From NCBI RefSeq assembly GCF_024295805.1, contig NZ_JANCLX010000010.1, positions 124,001-188,000 of the forward strand: a DNA stretch of 64,000 nt, in the 5' to 3' direction. The notes under the pieces were generated by a model. That model was not told the origin of the DNA and made no database searches. It saw only the letters and a list, made by a program, of their open reading frames with translations. Position 1 is the first letter of the stretch, and each line of letters begins with the position of its first letter. The position numbers were made by a program, and so were the translations under genes. Shown here in pieces: positions 56,279 through 64,000 of the stretch. Source of the DNA: Streptomyces cucumeris. Its GTDB lineage: Bacteria > Actinomycetota > Actinomycetes > Streptomycetales > Streptomycetaceae.

Positions 56279-57066
56279 GCGGCCGCGGGCCGGTGCCCAT
56301 CCTCATGTACCACGCGGTGGCCCACTCCCCCGCGCGGGCCACCCACGGGCTCTCCGTCGCACCGGGTGCGTTCGCCGAGCAGATGGATCTGCTCGGCAGA
56401 CACGGCTTCACCCCGTTGACCTGCGAACGGCTGGCCGCCGCCTGGCGCGGGCGCGGCCCGCTGCCACCGAACCCGGTGCTGATCACCTTCGACGACGGCT
56501 ACGAGGGCGTGCACCGCTACGCCCTCCCCGCCCTCGCCCACCACGGTTTCCCGGCCACGCTGTTCGCCTCCACCGGCTGGCTGCGCGGCCGCTACGAGAC
56601 CGAGGGCGCGCTCGACCTGATGCTGGACTGGTCGCAGGTGCGGGAACTGGCCGCGGCCGGGGTGGAGATCGGCGGCCACAGCCACACCCACCCCCAGCTG
56701 GACCAGCTCTCCGATGCCCGGCTGTGGTTCGAGGTGACCCGCTGCCGGGAGATCATCGCCGCCGAACTGGGCCGCGTGCCGGTGTCGTTCGCCTATCCGT
56801 ACGGCTACTCCAGCCGCCGGGTGCGACACGCGGTGCGCTCGGCCGGGTTCGGGGTGTCCCTCGCGGTGGGGAACGCGCTGGCGACCCGGCGCCAGGGGCC
56901 GTACGCCCTGCGCCGCGTCACGGTGCGCCGCACCACCCGCATCGAGGAGTTCCAGCAGCTCGTCAGCGGCCGGGCACTCGGCCGCCACTTCGCCGGGGAC
57001 CGGGCCCTGACCAAGGGATACGCACTGGTCCGCAGATCACGTCAGGTACTCGGAAAGGTGACGTAA
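56275..57066 (+). CDS. Polysaccharide deacetylase (CE4/NodB domain)
   Basis: A 263-residue protein. VPILMYHAVAHSPARATHGL opens the NodB fold, VLITFDDGYEGVHRYALPAL holds the catalytic Asp and metal Asp, and VEIGGHSHTHPQLDQLSDAR the metal-binding His pair (H-x3-H); FAYPYGYSSRRVRHAVRSAG is the later motif. No signal peptide is seen, so it probably works in the cytoplasm on a lipid-linked or nucleotide-bound intermediate, removing N-acetyl groups. It overlaps the previous gene (ATGA 56275-56278) and ends 4 nt before the fusion gene. Confidence 0.88.
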   Translation: MSGRGPVPILMYHAVAHSPARATHGLSVAPGAFAEQMDLLGRHGFTPLTCERLAAAWRGRGPLPPNPVLITFDDGYEGVHRYALPALAHHGFPATLFASTGWLRGRYETEGALDLMLDWSQVRELAAAGVEIGGHSHTHPQLDQLSDARLWFEVTRCREIIAAELGRVPVSFAYPYGYSSRRVRHAVRSAGFGVSLAVGNALATRRQGPYALRRVTVRRTTRIEEFQQLVSGRALGRHFAGDRALTKGYALVRRSRQVLGKVT

Positions 57067-57070
57067 GCCC

Positions 57071-60000
57071 GTGTCCGACACGACCACCCGGGCCGAGGAG
57101 CGGGGGACGGCCGCCGAGGCTCCCGCCGCCCCGCGGGGGACGCGCGACCAGCTCTTCCGCAACGCCTACGCGCTGATGCTCAACACGGGCATCTCGGCCG
57201 TCCTCGGCCTCGGCTTCTGGCTGGCGGCGGCCCGCTACTACGCGGAGGACGCGGTCGGCCAGGGGTCGGCGGCCATCGCCGCGATGAAGCTCGTCGCGGG
57301 GCTGACCGCGGTGACCCTGACCGGTGCGCTGGCCCGGTTCATCCCGGTCGCGGGGCGGACCACCGGGCGGCTGGTCCTCACCACGTACACGGTGAGTTCG
57401 GCGGTGGTCGCGGTCGCGGCGGTGGTCTTCCTGCTGACGCTCAACGCCTGGGGGCCGTCGTACCGCTTCCTGCACGGCCCGCTGCACGGGCTCGGTTTCA
57501 TCGCGGCGGTGGTCGCCTGGTCGCTGCTGACCCTCCAGGACGGGGTACTGACCGGGCTGCGCAGCGCGTTCTGGGTGCCGGTGGGCAACGCGGTGTTCTC
57601 GGCGGCGAAGCTGCTGCTGCTCATCGCGCTGGCCGCGGCGATCCCGACGGCCGGGGTGTTCGTGTCCTGGGTCGCCGCCATCGCGGTGTCCGTACTGCCG
57701 CTGGGCTGGCTGGTCTTCCGCCGTCTGGTGCCCCGTCATACGCGGACGACCAAGGACACCGCGCGTCCGGCGTCGCTGCGGGAGATGGGGCGTTTCCTCG
57801 CCGGGGACTGCACCGGCTCGCTGTTCTCGCTGGCCGTGGTCTACGCGGTGCCGGTCATCGTGGCCTCGCAGGTGAGCGCGGAGGACAACGCGTACTTCTA
57901 CATCACCACCATCATCGGCGGCACCACCAATCTGCTGGCCATCAACATGGGCGCCTCGCTGACCGTGGAGGGCGCGCACGACCCGGCCCGGCTCGCGGAG
58001 AACTGCCGGGCCGCGCTGCGCCGGATGGCCCGGATCATGATCCCGGTCTGCCTGGTGCTGTTCGTCTTCGCCCCGCAGATCCTGGGGGTGTTCGGGGACG
58101 GTTACGCGGACGCCGCCGCGCCGCTGCTGCGGTGGTTCGCGGTGGGGGCGGCGCTGCGCGTGGTCATCGAGGTGTACTTCGCGGTGCTGCGGGCGCAGAG
58201 CCGTACCTCAGGACTCGCCTATCTCCAGGGCCTGTTGTGCGTACTGGTGCTGGGGCTCACCTTGCTGCTGCTGCCGCGGATGGGGCTGACCGGGGCGGGG
58301 GTCGCGGAGATCTCCAGCCTGGCGGTCATCGCGGGGATCGCGGCGGTGCGGCTCCGCCGGGTGGTCACCGCCGCGCCCGCGGCCCCGGCCGCCCCGGGCC
58401 CGGCCGCCGAGACGGCCACCGCGCCCGACGGCGATCTGGCCGACCTGGCCGTGCGGGGCGACCGCGGCGGCAGGCGGATCCTCGGCGGGCACGACGAGCC
58501 CTACGGCACCCGCTGGGCGCTGCGCGCCGCACTGGACACCGACACCCTCGCCCTCGGGGTGCGGACGGACCTCGACCACCCCGAGCGGCGCCCGGACACC
58601 CGCCGGGGTCCGGACGGCGACCCGGCGGAGCGGGGCGCGGACGCGACGGCGCACCGGAACCCCGTTCCCGTCCGGGGCCCGGCCGGGAACGCCTCGCAGG
58701 CCAGCAGCGGTTCGGGCGGGACGGGCCCGGGGGGCGCACCGCTGCCGGCCCATGCGAGCGGCTCGCCCCTGCCGGCCGAGGCCGGAACAGCCGGGGGTGT
58801 CCGCCGCGCGCGGACCGCCGGGGCGCTGCTGTGGGGGCTGCTGATCGCCGCGCTGGCCCTCTACTGGCTGCCGCTGACCGGTATGGGCGACGCCGAACTG
58901 GACGCGATGGGGGGGCTCGGCCTGGTGTCGGTGCTGCCTCCCGCGACCCTCGCCGGGGCCGCGCTGCTCGTCGCCGTCTTCGCGGGCGGACTGTGGCTGG
59001 AGCGGCCGCACCGGGCGCTGCTGACCGTCACCCTGCTGGCCACCGTGGTCTCACTGCACGCGGTGCCCGCCGTACTGGAGGCGCAGCCGCGGTTCCCGAC
59101 CGCCTGGCAGCACCTGGGGTTCATGGACTACATCGGGCGTACCGGGGACGCGGTGCCCGATCTGGACGCGCGCTGGAGCTGGCCCGGTTTCTTCGCGGGC
59201 GCCCAGTTCCTGGCGGGCGCCTGTGGGGTGACGGACTTCGGTGAACTGCTGCGCTGGTGGCCGACGCTGATCCAGTTGCTCTACCTGGCACCGCTGATGG
59301 TGCTGATGCGGGCGGTGCGCGGGAGCTGGCGGGCGAAGTGGACGGCGGTCTGGCTGTTCGCCCTGAGCGGCTGGGTGGGCCAGGACTACTTCTCCCCGCA
59401 GGGCTTCACCTATCTCTTCTACCTGGTCTTCGTGGCCGTTCTGCTGGTGTGGTTCCGTGAGCCCCGGGTGCTGCGCGGCAGGCTGCGGCCGGGTGAGACC
59501 GAGGTGGCCGGGGCCTCCCCAGGGCAGCGGGTGGCGCTGCTGGGGCTGTTGCTGGTGCTGTTCACGGCGTCGGTGGCGGCCCATCAGCTGACGCCGTTCG
59601 TGATGCTCGGCGTGGTCGGCGCGCTGGTGCTGCTGCGCCGCTCCGAGCTGTACGGACTGCCGCTGCTGTGCGGGGTCATGGTGGTGGTCTGGGTGGGGTG
59701 GCTCGCCGAACCGTACTGGTCGGGCCATTTCGACGAGCTCTTCGGCGGGATGGGCGGGGTGGGCGGCAATGTCTCGTCCTCCGTCTCCGGCCGGATCGAG
59801 GGCGGCAGCAGTGTGCACAAACTGGTCCTCTACACCCGGGTGGCGCTGGCCGGCGGGGTGCTGGCCTTCGCCTGCTGGGGGGTGCTGCGGCGGCGGTGGG
59901 CGGGGTTCGCGGAGCGTTCGCTGCTGGTGCTGACCTTCGTACCGTTCCTGGGTTTCGGGATGCAGTCGTACGGCGGGGAGATGGCGCTGCGGGTCTTCCT

Positions 60001-60793
60001 GTTCGCGCTGCCGGGTGCCTGCGCCCTGGCCGCGCTGGGGCTGTTCCCCCGGCTGCGGGACCGGGGGCGGCTCGGTCCGCTGGCGGCCCTGCTGGCGGGG
60101 CTGACCCTGATGTCCGGCTTCCTGGTGGCCCGCTGGGGCAATGAGACCTTCGAGCGGGTGCGGCCGGGCGAGGTCGCGGCGATGGAGTACCTCTACGCCC
60201 ATGACCGCCCGACGGTACGGGTGCTGTGGATGAGCAACGACACCGTCAACAACGTCACCCCGGCCATGCCGTGGGGTGAGCGGGACATGGAGCGGGTCGA
60301 CTACGTCCCCACCCTGGCCCCGCTCGATCCGTCCCGGGTCGACTCCCTGGTCCGGGCGCTGCGGGAGGCCGGTCCGCGGTCGTATCTGATGCTGGGCCGC
60401 GGTCAGTCGGTCTATCTCCATATGGACTCGGGCTACCCCGCGGACTGGCAGCGGCGGCTGGCGCGCTCCCTCGACGGCCGCCCCGAACTGCGCCGGGTGC
60501 TGTCCAACGAGGACACCTCGCTGTACGAGCTGAAGCGGCCACCGCGCGGAGCGGTGGCCGAGCCCGCGCCGGGCCCGGCCGGGCCACTGATCACCTGGAC
60601 GCCGTGGTCGGTGCTGGGGGCGCTGGCGGCGGTGGCACTTCTGGTGCTGCTGGCCGCGCGGGAGGTGGTGCGGGTGGGGGTGGAGCCGAGCGTCCGGCGG
60701 CTGCGCTGGATGCAGGGTTCGTTCTGGTTCGCGCTGCCGCTGCTGGGCGTGGTGCTGGCGTCCCTGGTGCAGCGGTTCCTGACGATGTCATGA
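57071..60793 (+). CDS. Flippase-like / multi-membrane fusion protein (1240 residues)
   Basis: A continuous 1240-residue frame. Residues 1-435 are a MATE/Wzx-type polysaccharide flippase (RNAYALMLNTGISAVLGLGF, LLAINMGASLTVEGAHD, FVFAPQILGVFGDGYADAAA) with about 12 helices. A 140-residue disordered Pro/Gly/Asp-rich linker (435-577) leads to a second half with 11 or more helices, including LLWGLLIAALALYWLPLTGM, FGELLRWWPTLIQLLYLAPL and HQLTPFVMLGVVGALVLLRR, and a soluble segment (LDPSRVDSLVRALREAGPRS) before the last two helices. That half looks like a GT-C-type or polymerase-type membrane enzyme; no exact family is recognised. GTG at 57071 is 4 nt after the deacetylase. It is the last gene of the operon. 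Confidence 0.75.
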   Translation: MSDTTTRAEERGTAAEAPAAPRGTRDQLFRNAYALMLNTGISAVLGLGFWLAAARYYAEDAVGQGSAAIAAMKLVAGLTAVTLTGALARFIPVAGRTTGRLVLTTYTVSSAVVAVAAVVFLLTLNAWGPSYRFLHGPLHGLGFIAAVVAWSLLTLQDGVLTGLRSAFWVPVGNAVFSAAKLLLLIALAAAIPTAGVFVSWVAAIAVSVLPLGWLVFRRLVPRHTRTTKDTARPASLREMGRFLAGDCTGSLFSLAVVYAVPVIVASQVSAEDNAYFYITTIIGGTTNLLAINMGASLTVEGAHDPARLAENCRAALRRMARIMIPVCLVLFVFAPQILGVFGDGYADAAAPLLRWFAVGAALRVVIEVYFAVLRAQSRTSGLAYLQGLLCVLVLGLTLLLLPRMGLTGAGVAEISSLAVIAGIAAVRLRRVVTAAPAAPAAPGPAAETATAPDGDLADLAVRGDRGGRRILGGHDEPYGTRWALRAALDTDTLALGVRTDLDHPERRPDTRRGPDGDPAERGADATAHRNPVPVRGPAGNASQASSGSGGTGPGGAPLPAHASGSPLPAEAGTAGGVRRARTAGALLWGLLIAALALYWLPLTGMGDAELDAMGGLGLVSVLPPATLAGAALLVAVFAGGLWLERPHRALLTVTLLATVVSLHAVPAVLEAQPRFPTAWQHLGFMDYIGRTGDAVPDLDARWSWPGFFAGAQFLAGACGVTDFGELLRWWPTLIQLLYLAPLMVLMRAVRGSWRAKWTAVWLFALSGWVGQDYFSPQGFTYLFYLVFVAVLLVWFREPRVLRGRLRPGETEVAGASPGQRVALLGLLLVLFTASVAAHQLTPFVMLGVVGALVLLRRSELYGLPLLCGVMVVVWVGWLAEPYWSGHFDELFGGMGGVGGNVSSSVSGRIEGGSSVHKLVLYTRVALAGGVLAFACWGVLRRRWAGFAERSLLVLTFVPFLGFGMQSYGGEMALRVFLFALPGACALAALGLFPRLRDRGRLGPLAALLAGLTLMSGFLVARWGNETFERVRPGEVAAMEYLYAHDRPTVRVLWMSNDTVNNVTPAMPWGERDMERVDYVPTLAPLDPSRVDSLVRALREAGPRSYLMLGRGQSVYLHMDSGYPADWQRRLARSLDGRPELRRVLSNEDTSLYELKRPPRGAVAEPAPGPAGPLITWTPWSVLGALAAVALLVLLAAREVVRVGVEPSVRRLRWMQGSFWFALPLLGVVLASLVQRFLTMS

Positions 60794-60816
60794 CCTCATG
60801 GCTCCAGGCCCGGCGC

Positions 60817-62208
60817 CTACCGCTTCAGCCAGCGCACCCCGTACCCGCCGAGGTCGAACGAGCGCCCGTCCACCCTGGCCTTCACCGGGCGGTCACGGGT
60901 GTTGACCACCAGCACGGCGTGGTCGTCGGCGAGGACCTGGAGCTTCTCCCGGCCGTCGGCGGCGATGTCGACCGTGCGGAAGGCGGTGCCGGGCGGGAAC
61001 TCCCTGGCGAACCGGCCCAGCAGCTTCAGCATCGGCAGCGGGGTGCCGCCGTCGGCCAGTTCGGTGCTGCGCCACAGACAGCCGGGGCAGCCCGAGCCGC
61101 GCCGCTGGGGGTTCCAGTAGAAGGCGGTCCCGGCGCCGCCGTCGGCCAGCCGCATCAGCGCGGTGGCCTGCACCGCGATACGGCGCCGCTCGCTCCAGCC
61201 GTCCCGCCGGTCGCCGGCTCCGGCCGGTTCGACGTACCACTCGGCCCACCACACCGGCAGTCCGGTGGTCTCCCGCAGCCAGCGGGTGACATCGGTGAAC
61301 TTCTCCGTGGCGCGGAAAGCGTCCGGGATCAGCCGGTCGCCCTCACGGGTGTAGCTGGAGCCGTCCACCACCACGAAGTCGGCACCGGCCTTGTGCCGGT
61401 TCCAGTACCGGATCGCGGCCACCGACCGGGGGTCGAGGCTGCCCCACACCCCTCGCACCTCGGCCGGACCTTCGGAGTCCCCGGGCGGATCGCTGTCGGC
61501 GACCACATACGGGCCGCCGACCAGGTTCTTCGCGTTCCGCTTCTTCAGCTCGCGGTAGACCAGGTTGTACAGCCGGGTGTAGCCCTCGTAGTTCCAGCGC
61601 CGCTTGGACTCGTCGTAGAAACCCTTGAACTCGTTCCAGACGATGAAGTGCCGGACGTCCGGATAGCGTGCGGCGACCTTTCCGGCCAGCTTGGCGAAGT
61701 CCTTGTAGTGGGCGGGGCTCGGCGCGGTCTCCAGCGACTTCTGCGACCAGTCGGTGCGGCCCGGGGAGCCGCCCTTCATCCAGTCGGGGGCGCAGCACAG
61801 GGTGAGCACGGGCTCGGTGCCGGTGCGGCGCATCAGGGCGACCCGCCGGTCGAGGTCGGCGAAGTCATAGCGGCCGGGCGACGGCTCGGGGTTGCCCGCG
61901 CCCCAGCCCATGAGGTGCTGGTTCTGCGGCATCCGGCGGTCGGAGAGGGTCTTCTCGGCCGTCCGTACGCCCCGCGCGGTGCCCTGGTCCGCGCTGTACT
62001 GGGTATGGGTGAATCCCCAGCCGAGGCCCGGCGCGGCGGATCTGTCGTCGGCCGACGCCGTCCCGCGCGGTGTCTCTCCCCCGCCCGGCCAGCCGGTGCA
62101 GGTGGTCAGCAGGACGGTCAGCACCGCCATGCCGACAGCGAGCAGCGTGCCGGTCCGCCGCCGCCTCGCACCCGATAATCCGGCCCGTTCCTTACCTTGA
62201 CGTCCCAC
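60817..62208 (-). CDS. Secreted GH-A clan glycoside hydrolase (GH39-like), putative lipoprotein
   Basis: A 463-residue protein. An N-terminal basic region (ARRRRTGTLLAVGMAVLTVL) followed by LLTTC resembles a lipobox, so it is probably a surface lipoprotein. The (beta/alpha)8 body shows the acid/base in HFIVWNEFKGF (W-N-E) and a nucleophile in LPVWWAEWYVEP, with a C-terminal beta domain ending KLQVLADDHAVLVVNT. Clan GH-A includes GH39 beta-xylosidases and alginate- or exopolysaccharide-degrading enzymes. It is convergent with the fusion gene 23 bp away and probably trims or degrades the locus's own glycan. GTG at 62208 lacks an obvious ribosome-binding site. Confidence 0.8.
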   Translation of the reverse strand: MGRQGKERAGLSGARRRRTGTLLAVGMAVLTVLLTTCTGWPGGGETPRGTASADDRSAAPGLGWGFTHTQYSADQGTARGVRTAEKTLSDRRMPQNQHLMGWGAGNPEPSPGRYDFADLDRRVALMRRTGTEPVLTLCCAPDWMKGGSPGRTDWSQKSLETAPSPAHYKDFAKLAGKVAARYPDVRHFIVWNEFKGFYDESKRRWNYEGYTRLYNLVYRELKKRNAKNLVGGPYVVADSDPPGDSEGPAEVRGVWGSLDPRSVAAIRYWNRHKAGADFVVVDGSSYTREGDRLIPDAFRATEKFTDVTRWLRETTGLPVWWAEWYVEPAGAGDRRDGWSERRRIAVQATALMRLADGGAGTAFYWNPQRRGSGCPGCLWRSTELADGGTPLPMLKLLGRFAREFPPGTAFRTVDIAADGREKLQVLADDHAVLVVNTRDRPVKARVDGRSFDLGGYGVRWLKR

Positions 62209-62313
62209 AAAGGGTAAGAGTATCCGTGAACGCCCCCATTCCGGTGGGGTTCTTCGGAACCGTTCGCCAAACGGCCACAAACCCCGGTGCGTGGACGCCC
62301 CTCGTGCTGGATC

Positions 62314-63465
<1,152 letters not shown>

Positions 63466-63479
63466 GCCGGGGACGGGGT

Positions 63480-63508
63480 TCACGGAGGTGAATTTGTCAT
63501 CTCCGTGA
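63480..63508. terminator. Hairpin after AAA ATPase gene
   Basis: TCACGGAGGTGA (63480-63491) pairs with TCATCTCCGTGA (63497-63508) across a 5-nt loop, 12 bp with one G-U position. It lies 15 nt after the ATPase stop and before the next gene's promoter, so it is likely a terminator, although no T-run follows. Confidence 0.6.
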
Positions 63509-63580
63509 GCATCGTCAGGGCCCATATGACGTGGCCGATAATGTTCTTGTGACGATCAGCGTCCACCAGGCGGCACGACA

Positions 63581-63609
63581 TGGTCACGCCATCCGAAAAG
63601 CTGCATAAT
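63581..63609 (+). promoter_or_regulatory. Probable promoter of the rightmost gene
   Basis: CATAAT at 63604-63609 (5 of 6 to TATAAT) with TGGTCA at 63581-63586 (4 of 6 to TTGACA) spaced by 17 nt. Its predicted start point is about 25 nt before the TTG at 63642. Confidence 0.4.
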
Positions 63610-63641
63610 CACCGGCAGCTCCACAGGAAGGCGGCCGACCG

Positions 63642-64000
63642 TTGGATAATGCAACACCGGAGCCGGAGGGGATGCGGGATCTCGACTCACTCCGGGTCCC
63701 GCCTTATGTCAAAGCGCCCTCCAGCGATGAGCACGATCCGGCCATACGGACTTGGGGCGGTCCCACCGCCATCGTCTATGAATGCTCCTGCGGCCGCGAC
63801 CACGCCCAGGACAAGCACGGGGACGGGGCGTTCGTCCACGGGGAAGACCCTGTGGACGGCGAGAAGACCGGTGACGAGGAGGCGGCCCCGGCCCGGCGGC
63901 CCGTATGGCGGCAGCACCCCGGCGCGCTGATCACCGCGGCCGCCGTTGGCGCCCTGCTCGGCGTCATCGCCTTCGCGGGCGGGATGTTCGCCGGGGACGG
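63642..64000 (+). CDS. Small membrane protein with CxC motif, 3'-truncated
   Basis: The frame is open to the window edge (about 119 codons seen). The N-terminal part reads LRVPPYVKAPSSDEHDPAIR, then TWGGPTAIVYECSCGRDHAQ with a C-x-C pair and a nearby histidine (potential metal site), an acidic stretch (EDPVDGEKTGDEEA), and a hydrophobic segment (ALITAAAVGALLGVIAFAGG) entering the membrane. TTG at 63642 with AGGAAGG about 10 nt upstream is the preferred start; ATG at 63672 has GGAGGG too close. I do not recognise the family. It is downstream of the AAA ATPase gene on the same strand but with its own likely promoter. Confidence 0.65.
   Translation, partial: MDNATPEPEGMRDLDSLRVPPYVKAPSSDEHDPAIRTWGGPTAIVYECSCGRDHAQDKHGDGAFVHGEDPVDGEKTGDEEAAPARRPVWRQHPGALITAAAVGALLGVIAFAGGMFAGD

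Overview
The window is GC-rich actinobacterial DNA (roughly 72% G+C by eye, strong third-position GC, frequent GTG starts, ATGA overlaps). Gene content (tandem DUF202 genes, several TetR regulators beside acyl-CoA genes, DrrAB-type exporter, DUF4331-TPR-NicO cluster, Ser/Thr kinase with extracellular tail, secreted SGNH hydrolase) points to Streptomyces or a close relative. I see no rRNA, tRNA, CRISPR array, transposase or phage gene; it reads as ordinary chromosome with dense accessory metabolism. Both ends cut genes: an MDR oxidoreductase at the left and a small membrane protein at the right.

Layout. 1-6.1 kb: truncated oxidoreductase, NmrA-like reductase with divergent AraC regulator, a GT4 glycosyltransferase and a cellulose-synthase-like GT2. 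6.1-11.7 kb: a YedY-like molybdoenzyme with a cytochrome b561 partner, a flavin dehydrogenase, a membrane-anchored hypothetical, and a Nudix-DUF202-DUF202 operon. 11.7-18.5 kb: an acyl-CoA module (kinase-like APH, acyl-CoA dehydrogenase, TetR, CoA ligase, SDR) resembling 4-hydroxyacid (lva/ACAD10-11 type) catabolism. 18.6-25 kb: LysR regulator, alpha/beta hydrolase, large secreted penicillin-acylase-family protein, zinc-ribbon hypothetical. 25.2-31.6 kb: second acyl-CoA/alcohol module (MaoC, two TetR, acyl-CoA dehydrogenase, Zn-ADH, ALDH). 31.7-37 kb: MFS and CitMHS transporters and a molybdopterin oxidoreductase. 36.9-39.9 kb: TetR, homogentisate dioxygenase, GntR. 40-44.1 kb: an orphan type-ISP-like C-terminal protein, then TetR with a DrrAB-type exporter. 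44.2-49.4 kb: DUF4331, TPR and NicO-type metal transporter genes. 49.4-51.9 kb: Ser/Thr kinase and SGNH hydrolase. 52.3-62.2 kb: an exopolysaccharide locus (small membrane protein, GNAT/CelD-like, two GT2, polysaccharide deacetylase, a 1240-residue flippase-like fusion, and a convergent GH-A glycosidase). 62.3-64 kb: AAA ATPase and a partial membrane protein.

The most informative non-coding signal is a set of shared palindromes assigning regulators to targets. An identical 13-mer (CATACCGACTGGT) lies upstream of the APH-acyl-CoA dehydrogenase operon, the SDR-ligase-TetR operon and the distant molybdopterin oxidoreductase. A 20-bp palindrome recurs upstream of the ALDH/ADH pair and between an acyl-CoA dehydrogenase and its TetR. 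A 15-mer recurs upstream of MaoC and of another TetR. Separate strong palindromes sit in the TetR-hmgA and TetR-drrAB intergenic regions. The best candidates for undescribed biology are the flippase-type fusion in the exopolysaccharide locus, the DUF4331-TPR-NicO triad (interrupted by a 153-nt A/T-free G/C tract) and the putative 4-hydroxyacid module.
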